Positions 54,443 through 63,248 are shown, numbered from the stretch's first letter. The stretch is 64,000 nt of DNA from Aliamphritea hakodatensis (GCF_024347195.1 NZ_AP025281.1:5144345-5208344), one strand, 5' to 3'. The notes: generated from the letters alone by a model not told the origin. A program made the numbers and translations.

Positions 54443-55048
54443 GTGCCAACTAAACGTTTACCGGAACAGAATGGGAATTCATGTGCAGCGCACTGCACGA
54501 CAATCGCAATCAATGAAATTAAGCAAACGGCACTGACTGCCACCTTTGCTGAAGATGATCTCTGGCCCAGCATTCAGTTCGGTGATACCTGTGCAATTAC
54601 CCGGCCTTTGGCGGCGGATAAGAACAGTGACCCCCGGCTGATTGTCAGTCAGATAAAGCAACGCTGGCCCGGCGTGACGGCGAAACTGCTGTGCGATGAA
54701 GGCCAGAAGAGCAAAGCCATTTCGATGGTTAACGGGGTGATGCGCAGCGGCATGAATGATATTTTCAATCTGCTGGTGCAGCAGGCCGTGAAAGGGACCA
54801 TCGCTCTGGATGAAGCGGTGTTTTATAACTGCAGTTATACAATGCACAGCGGTGCCAAACCCAGTGAAGATAACTTCAGTGGCATGCACAATATATTAGT
54901 GGCCCACGAGGCCGGTAAGACCTTTTTTTACAATTCCAATGAGTCCAATCCCCAGTGGCAGGCAACGGCTAACTGGAAGCAGCTCGAAGCCCAGAATGGC
55001 GGAACTCACAGCTATGTGTTCAGCGGTGTGGCCGTGGCCATTTTCTGA
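54443..55048 (+). CDS. Putative papain-like cysteine hydrolase of unknown family
   Basis: The GTG at 54443 has GGAG 7 bases upstream; the protein has 201 residues and no leader. I recognise no named family. An early Cys in NGNSCAAHC (Cys14) precedes a helix, and SGMHNILVAHE (His149) is followed by FYNSNES (Asn164/166). This is the Cys-His-Asn order and spacing of papain-like and C39-like hydrolases. Cytoplasmic hydrolase, effector or immunity-type roles are all possible. It is flanked by its own terminator (55059-55089) and that of nhaD, so it is a single-gene unit. Confidence 0.6.
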   Translation: MPTKRLPEQNGNSCAAHCTTIAINEIKQTALTATFAEDDLWPSIQFGDTCAITRPLAADKNSDPRLIVSQIKQRWPGVTAKLLCDEGQKSKAISMVNGVMRSGMNDIFNLLVQQAVKGTIALDEAVFYNCSYTMHSGAKPSEDNFSGMHNILVAHEAGKTFFYNSNESNPQWQATANWKQLEAQNGGTHSYVFSGVAVAIF

Positions 55049-55058
55049 TCAGCTGACC

Positions 55059-55089
55059 GACAGGCACTTCCGTGCCTGTCAGTATTTTT
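55059..55089 (+). terminator. Terminator after the papain-like gene
   Basis: A perfect 9-bp stem (GACAGGCAC / GTGCCTGTC, loop TTCC) followed by AGTATTTTT, 10 bp after the stop. It also sits at the end of the convergent thioredoxin gene. Confidence 0.88.
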
Positions 55090-55093
55090 CTGT

Positions 55094-55525
55094 TTATACC
55101 TCAACGCCCTGCTGGCGCAGCCATTGCTGCAGTTGGCCTAATGGCATTGCGCCACTCATCCGCGCGGCTTCTTTGCCGTTTTTAAACAGGATCAGTGTGG
55201 GAATAGAACGGATCTGCAGCTGGGCAGCGATGTTCTGTTCCGCTTCAGTGTCCAGTTTCACCAGCCGTAAGCGGGGTTCGAAGGTTTTAGCTGCCTGGTC
55301 AAACACCGGCGCGAATTGCTGACAGGGGCCGCACCAGCTTGCCCAGCAGTCCACCAGAACCGGTAAATCATTCTGTAATACCTGTTTGCTGTAATTGGCT
55401 GCTGTCAGGTTGACAGGTTTGCCGGCAAAAATAGCCTGTTTACATTTTCCGCAGTTGGGTTTGTCCTGCAGACGTTCCGCCGGGATGCGGTTGGTAACGT
55501 TACAGTGCGGGCAGCTGATGTTCAT
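55094..55525 (-). CDS. trxC: Thioredoxin 2 (zinc-ribbon thioredoxin)
   Basis: The ATG at 55525 gives 143 residues; a longer in-frame start at 55567 is not TrxC-like. The N-terminal zinc ribbon shows CPHC and CGKC pairs, then the thioredoxin fold with active site WCGPC and the cis-proline segment RSIPTLILF. It reduces disulfides in the cytoplasm under oxidative stress. Confidence 0.93.
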   Translation of the reverse strand: MNISCPHCNVTNRIPAERLQDKPNCGKCKQAIFAGKPVNLTAANYSKQVLQNDLPVLVDCWASWCGPCQQFAPVFDQAAKTFEPRLRLVKLDTEAEQNIAAQLQIRSIPTLILFKNGKEAARMSGAMPLGQLQQWLRQQGVEV

Positions 55526-55875
55526 AAGTGTTGGCTCACTGAGTCGGTTATTTTTAATGTTATACACCTAATTCACAGATGGCTGTGTATAACATGTGAT
55601 AAAGGTGTCGTTAAACACTGAATTCTTTCTGGATTAAATCGTTAATTACTTATTTTTGCTGATTTTTTAATCAAAGTACCTTGGTCGCCTGTGGCATACA
55701 CACGATCAGTATCCGGCATGTAAATCGGCAGTTGTTAATAACTTTTGATCTAAGCATTTTTGTTTTTATATCTTACTCACATAATCCACAAAAGGCTGTG
55801 AATAAGTTGTTATAAAGATGTAACTAATCTTGGGGTTATCACTGTATTAGTTATCTATCCTACTGATTAATATAG
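55526..55875. other. AT-rich gap with DnaA-box-like sites
   Basis: The 350-bp gap between trxC and hipA holds TTATACACC (plus, 55560-55568), TTATACACA (minus, 55584-55592), TAATCCACA (plus, 55782-55790) and TTATTCACA (minus, 55797-55805). Two match TTATNCACA fully. The DNA between and after is AT-rich with T runs. It resembles the array beside mnmG and lies near the other end of the accessory block. It may be a second DnaA-binding region or an origin remnant. No gene is seen. Confidence 0.55.
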
Positions 55876-57141
55876 CTATTTTTGTAAAAGGTGGCGGTTT
55901 TGCTGATAACACTCATCCAGTGCCTGCCGTACGGTTCGCTGGGTATCCCGGTGAATATTCAGCTGGCTGGCGAAAATTTCCCAGTTTTGCAGGGCATCCA
56001 GTATCTCTTCGATCGCCTGACGAGCCTGATTCCAGTGGCTGAAATTGGCCAGTGATGCCAGTTTTTGCATGCTGCGCCGGTCGGGCTGTGCGGTTGCTCC
56101 GTTAAAAGGCATTTCATGCTGCCGGTTACCGGCGGGTCTGAAACCGGCGCTGTACATCGGAGCCGGCCGCCACTGCCCGGTATCATCCTGAATGAAGCTC
56201 CAGTGCTTGCTGTGGTCGTCGCGGTTACAGCTGAGCAAGTTGAACACTGCCCGGTTAAACATGTCCCGGCCGGTGGCCGGACGCTGACAGAGCAGTTGGC
56301 TGGCCCTGATAAGCTGTTCATAGCCGGTGCCCGCTTGCCACCACGGATTGTTTAACAGCGATGAGAGACGCTGGATATGCTGCCGGCCCTGCCCCTGCAC
56401 ATAGTCCGGCCGCCGGTAAGCCAGCCAGGGAGCGGCTTTTGACTGGGCAGGCGGGGTAATCAGCTGCCACTCCGGGATATCGATCCCGGCAAGCCTGGCC
56501 ATTTGCAGATAGGCAGCATCCGCCAGGCCCTGTTCCTGGCCCAGAGGATTAGCGGGATGACCAAACCGGAGTATCCAGGGCTCCAGATGGGCGGCATTGT
56601 CACTGTGCAACTGGTCCGGGATTAACGGGTCGATGTAGACCTGTGCCTGCCAGGCCATACCGCGGATATGGTTGTCACTGTTAATGAGAGACTGCACCTG
56701 GCCGGACAGGCTGTGGCCGGCAGCGAGCTGCCCGTAGTAATCGGTGGGCGTTGCCGTTTCTGCGGAGGGCTGGTGGCTATCTCCCCCGTAGCGCAGCGCG
56801 CCTATCAGGTCTGCTGTCGGGGTTTGCAGCAAGTCATGGCAACTGGTCGGGCTGACCGTGTTTTGCTGACCCGTGCGGAAAAAATCCATCAGTGGCCGTA
56901 GCCCCCAGTGCTGGCTGAGGCTGTCAGTAAACAGACCCGGCATGGCGTCAGGGTTCTGTTTACTGAAGCGGTGAACCCGGTCATCAGGGGGCAGGAGAAA
57001 GGGCGACGGATTCAGCGGGCTGTTCAGGCAGTCTTCGTGGTACTGGAACAGCAGGCTGTGGTGATTTTCCCCCAGCGTTCCCAACTGAATCCGGCTGCCA
57101 CCTGTTAGTTGCCGCCATACTTTGACGGTCCGTTGAGTCAT
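55876..57141 (-). CDS. HipA-like kinase, toxin of a HipBA-type pair, with altered active site
   Basis: The 421-residue protein follows the HipA layout. The C-terminal catalytic loop NRDDHSKHWSF (306-316) keeps the Asp-x-His core. The usual Asn after Lys is His313, the metal-binding Asp of the AP-x-YD motif is Ser331 (PAPMYSAGF), the ATP-binding Lys position reads Arg192 (WILRF), and the Gly-rich GGARPKA loop is absent. E. coli HipA phosphorylates GltX; here activity may be lost or changed. It overlaps hipB by 4 bp. Confidence 0.82.
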   Translation of the reverse strand: MTQRTVKVWRQLTGGSRIQLGTLGENHHSLLFQYHEDCLNSPLNPSPFLLPPDDRVHRFSKQNPDAMPGLFTDSLSQHWGLRPLMDFFRTGQQNTVSPTSCHDLLQTPTADLIGALRYGGDSHQPSAETATPTDYYGQLAAGHSLSGQVQSLINSDNHIRGMAWQAQVYIDPLIPDQLHSDNAAHLEPWILRFGHPANPLGQEQGLADAAYLQMARLAGIDIPEWQLITPPAQSKAAPWLAYRRPDYVQGQGRQHIQRLSSLLNNPWWQAGTGYEQLIRASQLLCQRPATGRDMFNRAVFNLLSCNRDDHSKHWSFIQDDTGQWRPAPMYSAGFRPAGNRQHEMPFNGATAQPDRRSMQKLASLANFSHWNQARQAIEEILDALQNWEIFASQLNIHRDTQRTVRQALDECYQQNRHLLQK

Positions 57142-57422
57142 TTGCTTAACTCTGTTGCGAAGTTTGCAGGGGGATCGGATGGTTCTGAGGATGCTGTCAG
57201 TGCTGCCAGATTCTGCAAATCATCCACACATTGCCAGAGTAACAGGAACTGCCGTAATGAAATCTGGCCGGAGGTTTCAAAATGTTTGATGGTGGGGGCC
57301 GGAACAGTGCTGCGTTCAGCCAGTGCTGCCCGGGAAAGCTTTAGCTGCTTACGCCGCTGCTGCAGATAACCGGCAAGCTGTTGCTGAATGTCACTGGCTG
57401 TGAGGAGGTTAAGATCAAACAT
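57138..57422 (-). CDS. HipB-like antitoxin (HTH repressor)
   Basis: The preferred ATG at 57422 gives 94 residues. The longer start at 57455 would lie inside the operator dyad. An XRE-type HTH spans about residues 17-60 (RRKQLKLSRAALAERSTVPAPTIKHFE). It probably binds the dyads just upstream and, with the HipA-like protein, represses its own operon. Neither start has a strong ribosome site. Confidence 0.82.
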   Translation of the reverse strand: MFDLNLLTASDIQQQLAGYLQQRRKQLKLSRAALAERSTVPAPTIKHFETSGQISLRQFLLLWQCVDDLQNLAALTASSEPSDPPANFATELSK

Positions 57423-57430
57423 TGTGAATT

Positions 57431-57460
57431 CTATAATGGATATGATTTTATCCATTATAG
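57431..57460. promoter_or_regulatory. HipB-type operator 1 overlapping a -10 box
   Basis: CTATAATGGATA, six bases, then its exact reverse complement: a perfect 12-bp dyad. It contains GGATA and TATCC halves, which E. coli HipB binds as TATCC-N8-GGATA; here the halves are in the opposite order with a 6-bp spacer. On the minus strand it includes a perfect TATAAT, so binding would block the promoter. Confidence 0.82.
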
Positions 57461-57462
57461 AT

Positions 57463-57498
57463 AAATAGATAATATAATAGATATTATTTTATCTATTT
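57463..57498. promoter_or_regulatory. HipB-type operator 2
   Basis: AAATAGATAA (57463-57472) and its exact reverse complement (57489-57498) flank 16 AT-rich bases. The dyad is directly upstream of operator 1, which fits cooperative binding of a dimer pair. Confidence 0.65.
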
Positions 57499-57619
57499 TG
57501 TTAAGAGAGGTTGATGTTGGGTTCTGCTGATAAAAAGGCGGTGAGGATGAATAACGGGTGATCAGGCGTGGGGGTGAATTGGCTGCCTGCTGCTGTTTCG
57601 CTGGCGTATGGGAAGTTAG

Positions 57620-59341
57620 TCAGGCAGGAAAATGGGTTGCCAGGATGCGCATGAACTGGCGCTTGTGCTGATGCTGCTGGCGTAATTCTCCGAGCAGTTC
57701 CCTGAGTAGCTGGTCCGCCGCAGGTTGGCACTGGGGATGTTCTGCGGCGTATTCGGGGATTTGCTGCAGCAGTTCTGCGATGTAGGTGTAGGCCGCTTCA
57801 GAGGCGTCCTGCAGTATGCTGGTGAGTATACGCCGGTAGTATTGCCCGCTGTGCCGGGGTTCGGTGTTGAGTAACTGCAATGCCAGCGCCTCGAGGTGGG
57901 CCGGGCTGAGGGATAGCTGATCGGCGATGATTCTGGCTTTGTGTAGCTGTTCACTGGCGAGGTAAAACTCAAACAGGTGCTCATGGCTTCTGGCCAGCGC
58001 CTGATGCCCTTCCCGGCTGCTGTGTTTGGCACATTCTAAAAGGTATTGTTCGGCTGTTTGCTGTGACTGTTCAGGGCTGATGCTCTGCGCGGCGTTAGCC
58101 TGCTGATAGTTCAGGTAGCTGGTGGGGTTTTTCTGTCGGGTGAACAGCTGCCAGTACAGCTCTGCTGACTGTTCTCCTTTTCCCTGCAGTGTCGCAAATT
58201 CTGCCTGTAACTGCTGCAGTTGCTCCTGCTGCCGGGCATCCGGAGACTGCCGGGACAGGCTGTCAAACAGTGACTGTAGCTGTTGGTAGATGGCGTTCTG
58301 TTCATCTGCCGGGCGGGTTTCAGCGGAGGTTCCCAGCTGTACAAGCCGTACGCGGATAAATTGCAGTACGGTGTCGGTATCCCCCGGGCCTGCTGAATGG
58401 CTCAGTAATTCAGCCAGTAAATCATGGTCGTTGTATTCGCTGGCATAGCTGTTCAGCAGTTCCGATAACGGCCGGTTGGCTGGCTGGTTTCGCCAGCGCT
58501 GACGGGCCTGACTGATCAGCGGCTCAAGCCCCTTGCCGGGGGCCAGTATGCTGAGCGGATCAGGATAGATTTCTCTGGGCTGATTCAGCTGTTCCAGTAC
58601 AAACGTGGCCAGCTCTTCAGCCGGCCGGTTTTGCCGCAGCAGTTGCCGGGTGTATTGCCGGCAGCTCAGTTCAGTGCAGGGGTGCTGATACCCCTGAGGG
58701 TCAAAGCGCATGAGTACCTGGTTGAGCCGTTCAAGGGTGTATTCACATAGTTTGAAGGCCGCATCCGCAGGTAAGGCATCCAGACAGCTGCTCAGGTCTG
58801 TCAGTTCATTGCAGGCGTGCTCAAAGTAGCTGCGGATTTTCTGCCGCTGGCTGAGTTTCCGGTAAGGCAGCGCCTGAGTGATCTGTTTACGAAGGCCTGC
58901 GATATCCACCGAGCCGCTGGCGATCTGCGCCTGGCGGACAAAACGTCGCTGTAAAAGCGGGTCTGTCTGGATAAGATTCTCTAACTGAGCGAGTAACTGT
59001 TGCTTAGACAGGCCGCCTAAGTAGTGATGGATACTGGCTTTTTCAGGTGTGCTGGCAAGATTCTGATCTGAACATTGTCGGACACTGAGTGCGACAGCCA
59101 CACAGTGCTGACAGAATTCAAACCCTTCCGATACCGGGCAATTGCAGGCACTGTCGATGCCTTTGGCCGTTATGTTCAGTCTGACATGGTAAATCTTTTC
59201 ATCGAGTACTGCTGCGGTAATGGTATGTCCGATCTGTTGCCAGTCGCGTACCGCTTCGGCACTGAATAACCTGTGCCCTTCTGCATAACCGGATTCACCC
59301 GCCAGATTCGTCAGTTGCTCAGCGCTGAATTCAGGGGTCAT
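57620..59341 (-). CDS. SWIM zinc-finger domain protein
   Basis: The 573-residue protein has a SWIM-type finger, C66-x-C68...C77-x-H79, in CNCPVSEGFEFCQHC. The remainder is helical and rich in Gln, Leu and Ala, likely a TPR-like repeat solenoid. SWIM proteins act in nucleic-acid or protein binding. The neighbouring DUF6933-like gene starts 8 bp upstream of the region, suggesting one transcript. No exact function can be named. Confidence 0.8.
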   Translation of the reverse strand: MTPEFSAEQLTNLAGESGYAEGHRLFSAEAVRDWQQIGHTITAAVLDEKIYHVRLNITAKGIDSACNCPVSEGFEFCQHCVAVALSVRQCSDQNLASTPEKASIHHYLGGLSKQQLLAQLENLIQTDPLLQRRFVRQAQIASGSVDIAGLRKQITQALPYRKLSQRQKIRSYFEHACNELTDLSSCLDALPADAAFKLCEYTLERLNQVLMRFDPQGYQHPCTELSCRQYTRQLLRQNRPAEELATFVLEQLNQPREIYPDPLSILAPGKGLEPLISQARQRWRNQPANRPLSELLNSYASEYNDHDLLAELLSHSAGPGDTDTVLQFIRVRLVQLGTSAETRPADEQNAIYQQLQSLFDSLSRQSPDARQQEQLQQLQAEFATLQGKGEQSAELYWQLFTRQKNPTSYLNYQQANAAQSISPEQSQQTAEQYLLECAKHSSREGHQALARSHEHLFEFYLASEQLHKARIIADQLSLSPAHLEALALQLLNTEPRHSGQYYRRILTSILQDASEAAYTYIAELLQQIPEYAAEHPQCQPAADQLLRELLGELRQQHQHKRQFMRILATHFPA

Positions 59342-59349
59342 AATCTTAT

Positions 59350-60057
59350 TTAAAGGCCAACTTTACGCCGGTAGTCGGCCAGATTAATAACGGTAGCGGT
59401 CTGTGTGGACTGAGGGGGCTGGCTTTGTGGTGCTTCTGTTTCATCATCCTCTTCGAGCATCATCAGACCGGTGTCGATAAACCGGGGCAAGGGTACAAAA
59501 CGGTGTTTTGCGCCGGTCGGGTCTGTCACCGTTTTCTGTAATTCATTGAGATGCATTGCCAGGCTGACACTGTGTCTGTCACTGAGAATATGCAGCTCAT
59601 GCTGCTGGCAATAGTTCTGTATCCAGGACTTGATATCGGTGATGTGTCCACTGATGCTCAGATCAGTATTTCTGGTCATTTCGATTCCGGTGATCTCTTC
59701 CAGCAGGGCATCTGCCAGTTCTTCTATATCTTCGATGGGTGCTTCCGGGTCATCGAGAATAAACATGGCCATCTCAGTGCTCCAGCGATAATTCAGCTGT
59801 TGTATGAGATCGTCGCGGGCCAGTTGAAGCGTCAGCGGGATAATGATGCAGTAACGGCTGTGTGCTTCGACAGCAATCAGCGAACAGGATGAGCCTGAGC
59901 CGCTATTCTCCACAAGATGGCATTGCCAGGCGAATGTGTCGGCATCACTGTGCAGCCGTTGTTTTCCGATGTCTTTAGCCTGTGCACTGCCCTGCTGAGG
60001 TAAGTTCAGATCTAAATAGCGGGCCAGTTTATTGCTGCAGGACAGGAGAAGTTTCAT
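59350..60057 (-). CDS. DUF6933-like protein
   Basis: Start at the ATG 60057 gives 235 residues. An open frame back to 60297 lies wholly inside mnmE and its translation is low-complexity, so it is rejected. The opening MKLLLSCSNKLARYLDLN resembles DUF6933 (plasmid/phage-related small proteins). The C-terminus is acidic then ends in VINLADYRRKVGL. The start is 8 bp after the mnmE stop and the SWIM gene follows closely. Confidence 0.7.
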   Translation of the reverse strand: MKLLLSCSNKLARYLDLNLPQQGSAQAKDIGKQRLHSDADTFAWQCHLVENSGSGSSCSLIAVEAHSRYCIIIPLTLQLARDDLIQQLNYRWSTEMAMFILDDPEAPIEDIEELADALLEEITGIEMTRNTDLSISGHITDIKSWIQNYCQQHELHILSDRHSVSLAMHLNELQKTVTDPTGAKHRFVPLPRFIDTGLMMLEEDDETEAPQSQPPQSTQTATVINLADYRRKVGL

Positions 60058-60064
60058 TGCAGGA

Positions 60065-61432
60065 TCACTTACCGATACAGAAGGAGCTGAAGATCCGGCC
60101 CAGCAGGTCGTCAGAACTGAAGGCGCCGGTAATTTCGCTGAGGTGTTGCTGGGCCTGCCGCAGGTCTTCCGCGAGCAGCTCGCCTGCCCCGCCAAATACC
60201 AGCTGTTCCTGCCCGGTGAGCAACAGGCTCTGGGCTTTGCTGAGCGCTTCCACGTGGCGGCGTCTGGCCAGAAAGCCACCTTCGGTGGTGGCAGCATAGC
60301 CCATGCAGTCTTTAAGGTGCTGGCGCAGGGTATCGACGCCGATATTGGCTTTGGCGGACAGTGAGATCAGCGTGTGGCCGTGGTGCTCACCAATGCCAGT
60401 GGTTTCGGATGTCAGGTCACATTTGTTGCGAATAACGGTAATTTTGCTCTGATCTTCGAGGTTATGTACAAATTCAGGCCAGATCTGTTCAGGATCATCT
60501 GTGGCGGTGGTGGTGCCGTCCACCATCAGCAGAATCCGGTCGGCTTTATGGATTTCCTCCCAGGCGCGGCTGATGCCGATACGTTCCACTTCGTCCGGTG
60601 CATCCCGCAGGCCGGCGGTGTCGATGATGTGCAGTGGCATCCCGTCGATGTGGATGTGTTCGCGGAGTACATCACGGGTGGTGCCGGCAATATCCGTAAC
60701 GATGGCGCTTTCCTTGCCGGCCAGCGCATTCAGCAGGCTGGATTTACCGGCGTTCGGCCGGCCGGCGATGACCACATTCATACCCTCGCGGATCAGGCTG
60801 CCCTGCTGGGCTTCCTGCATCACGCTGGTGAGTTGCAGAATAATGGTTTCAAGGTCGCTGGCGACTTTACCGTCACCCAGAAAATCGATTTCTTCTTCCG
60901 GGAAATCAATGGCAGCTTCCACGTATATACGCAGCTGGGTGAGGCTTTCAACCAGGGTGTGGATGCGTTCCGAGAACACCCCCTGCAGGGAGCGCAATGC
61001 GCAACGGGCGGCCTGTTCTGAGCTGGAGTCGATCAGGTCGGCAATGGCTTCTGCCTGGGCCAGATCGAGTTTGTCGTTGAGGAAAGCCCGTTCTGAGAAT
61101 TCACCGGGGTTGGCCAGCCGGGCGCCCAGTTCCAGTACCCGGCGGAGGATAAAGTCGATAATGACCGGCCCGCCGTGCCCCTGCAGTTCAAGAACATCTT
61201 CGCCGGTGAAGGAGTTTGGTCCCGGGAAGTAGATTCCGATGCCCTGATCGATCTGGTTATGGTCGGCGTCGTAAAACGGGCCGTAGTGGGCATAACGGGG
61301 GGCCGGTTCAGTGCCCAGTATGGCTTTGGCAATGGGCTTGGCCAGTTTGCCGGATACCCGGACGATCCCTACCCCGCCCCGTCCCGGGGGGGTGGCTTGT
61401 GCGGCAATAGTATCCTGATCGATAAGGGTCAT
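60065..61432 (-). CDS. mnmE: tRNA modification GTPase MnmE (TrmE)
   Basis: The 455-residue protein has an N-terminal folate-binding domain (PPGRGGVGIVRVSG), a G domain with GRPNAGKSSLLNAL and DIAGTTRD, and the diagnostic C-terminal Cys452-Ile-Gly-Lys. It works with MnmG on wobble uridine. In many gammaproteobacteria these two genes are close; here 18 kb separate them. Confidence 0.97.
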   Translation of the reverse strand: MTLIDQDTIAAQATPPGRGGVGIVRVSGKLAKPIAKAILGTEPAPRYAHYGPFYDADHNQIDQGIGIYFPGPNSFTGEDVLELQGHGGPVIIDFILRRVLELGARLANPGEFSERAFLNDKLDLAQAEAIADLIDSSSEQAARCALRSLQGVFSERIHTLVESLTQLRIYVEAAIDFPEEEIDFLGDGKVASDLETIILQLTSVMQEAQQGSLIREGMNVVIAGRPNAGKSSLLNALAGKESAIVTDIAGTTRDVLREHIHIDGMPLHIIDTAGLRDAPDEVERIGISRAWEEIHKADRILLMVDGTTTATDDPEQIWPEFVHNLEDQSKITVIRNKCDLTSETTGIGEHHGHTLISLSAKANIGVDTLRQHLKDCMGYAATTEGGFLARRRHVEALSKAQSLLLTGQEQLVFGGAGELLAEDLRQAQQHLSEITGAFSSDDLLGRIFSSFCIGK

Positions 61433-61519
61433 GCTGGTATCCGGTATGCTGTGTTAGTTAAACGCTGATGCGGGGTATCTTCCCCAGCGCCGCTGGCGGA
61501 GTCAACCGCGGGTAAACGT

Positions 61520-61547
61520 AAAAAAGGCCTCACAGGAGGCCTTTTTT
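61520..61547. terminator. Bidirectional terminator between yidC and mnmE
   Basis: AAAAAAGGCCT, six bases, AGGCCTTTTTT: a symmetric hairpin with A and T flanks, 18 bp after the yidC stop. It may attenuate read-through from yidC into mnmE. Confidence 0.9.
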
Positions 61548-61564
61548 AATTCAGATCAGGGTGG

Positions 61565-63229
61565 TCAGGCTTTCTTGGCGTTGCCGCCGTCACCTTCGAT
61601 CTGCTTGTTAATGACATACTGCTGAGCAATCGACAGTACGTTGTTCACCAGCCAGTACAGTACCAGACCTGCCGGGAACCACAGGAAGAAGATAGTGAAG
61701 ACAATTGGCAGCATCTTCATGATCTTGGCCTGCATCGGGTCCGGAGGGGTCGGGTTCAGCAGCTGCTGAATGAACATGGTTGCCCCCATCAGGATTGGCA
61801 GTACAAAGTACGGGTCCATAACAGATAAGTCGTGAATCCACAGCATGAACGGCGCCTGACGCAGCTCAACGGATTCCAGCAGTACCCAGTACAGTGCGAT
61901 GAAGATTGGCATCTGCGCCAGAATTGGCAGACAGCCCCCCAGTGGGTTGATCTTCTCTTTCTTGTACAGTTCCATCATCGCCTGAGACATCTTCTGGCGG
62001 TCGTCGCCGTGAAGTTCTTTCAGACGGGCCATTTCAGGGCCAAATTTACGCATTTTCGCCATGGAGCGGAATGCTTTGGCGTTTACCTGGAACAGCGCCG
62101 CTTTGACAACAATGGTGACACCGATGATCGCCAGACCCCAGTTACCCAGCAGGCCGTAGATCGCTTTCAGCAACCACTCAAGTGGACTGGCGATCCAGTA
62201 CAGGATGCCGTAGTCGATCGTTAATTCCAGATCAGGTGCAGCTTCTTCCAGCTTGTCAGTAATTTTCGGCCCTGCGTAGAAGTGGGCGCTTACTGTCTTG
62301 TTCTGGCCGGCCGGTACAGTGAACTCAGGAGACACAAAGCCGACAATGAACTTGTCGTTAGCGGTCCGTGAGCTGTAGCTGTACTCAGCACCCGGTGCAG
62401 GAATCCAGGCACTCAGGAAGTAGTGCTGGCTCATTGCTACCCAACCGTCCTGGCTGGCGCTCTTGAAGCTGGCGTCCCGCATATCGTCGAACGAGTAAGT
62501 CTGGTAGTTATCTTCTGTTGTAGAGAAGACGCCGCCCAGGAATGACTGCATGCCCATATCAGTATTGGATGTCGGGTCAGGGCTGGCATCACGTTTGATC
62601 TGGCCAAACAGCTTGGCCTGCCACGGATCGGCAGTCTTGTTATCAACCACCATGTCCATACCAACGTCGTAGCTGCCGCGCTGGAATTCATAGCGCTTAG
62701 TGATTACAACACCTTTGGCGGTGGTAAACGACAGGTCAACATTCAGTTCGTTGCCTTCCAGGGCGTAGCTGCTGGTGCTGCTGGTGTAAGTCGGACGGCC
62801 ATTGCTGCTGGCATCCGGACCGTTCAGGCCCACCAGGCCACTCTGGGATACATAAGTACGGTTAGCACTCTGTTCCAGCAGAATGAATGGCTGATCAGAA
62901 CCCAGTGCGGCTTTATATTCAGGCAGTGCAACCTGAATGATGTCGCCACCCTTAGGGTCGATCAGAACTTCCAGGACATCAGTTTTGACTGAAATCAGCT
63001 GGCTCTTCTTGGCAGCCGCTGTCGCCGGGGTTACGCCCGGTACGTCGGAACCGCTTGCGGCAGTTTCCTGCGGCAGTTCACTGACAGGGGCTGTTGAGTC
63101 ATAAGCGGATACAGTCTCAGCCTGAGCGACCGTGGCTGGCGGCTGGCTGTAATCCTGATTCCATTGCAAGACCAACATATAGGAAATAATGCCGAGTGCT
63201 GCAATCAATAATACGCGCTGTACATCCAT
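61565..63229 (-). CDS. yidC: Membrane protein insertase YidC
   Basis: The 554-residue protein has an N-terminal membrane helix (VLLIAALGIISYMLVLQW), a large periplasmic beta domain (about 60-330) and the conserved C-terminal insertase core (NPLGGCLPILAQMPIFIALYWVLLESVELR). It inserts inner-membrane proteins, including F0 subunits encoded in this window. It starts only 19 bp after rnpA ends. Confidence 0.96.
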   Translation of the reverse strand: MDVQRVLLIAALGIISYMLVLQWNQDYSQPPATVAQAETVSAYDSTAPVSELPQETAASGSDVPGVTPATAAAKKSQLISVKTDVLEVLIDPKGGDIIQVALPEYKAALGSDQPFILLEQSANRTYVSQSGLVGLNGPDASSNGRPTYTSSTSSYALEGNELNVDLSFTTAKGVVITKRYEFQRGSYDVGMDMVVDNKTADPWQAKLFGQIKRDASPDPTSNTDMGMQSFLGGVFSTTEDNYQTYSFDDMRDASFKSASQDGWVAMSQHYFLSAWIPAPGAEYSYSSRTANDKFIVGFVSPEFTVPAGQNKTVSAHFYAGPKITDKLEEAAPDLELTIDYGILYWIASPLEWLLKAIYGLLGNWGLAIIGVTIVVKAALFQVNAKAFRSMAKMRKFGPEMARLKELHGDDRQKMSQAMMELYKKEKINPLGGCLPILAQMPIFIALYWVLLESVELRQAPFMLWIHDLSVMDPYFVLPILMGATMFIQQLLNPTPPDPMQAKIMKMLPIVFTIFFLWFPAGLVLYWLVNNVLSIAQQYVINKQIEGDGGNAKKA

Positions 63230-63248
63230 GGTTGTTGGACCATTATCG

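Noticed and set aside
60058..60297. Upstream extension of the DUF6933-like gene
   Set aside because: Wholly inside mnmE in another frame and non-protein-like; the ATG at 60057 fits the family start.
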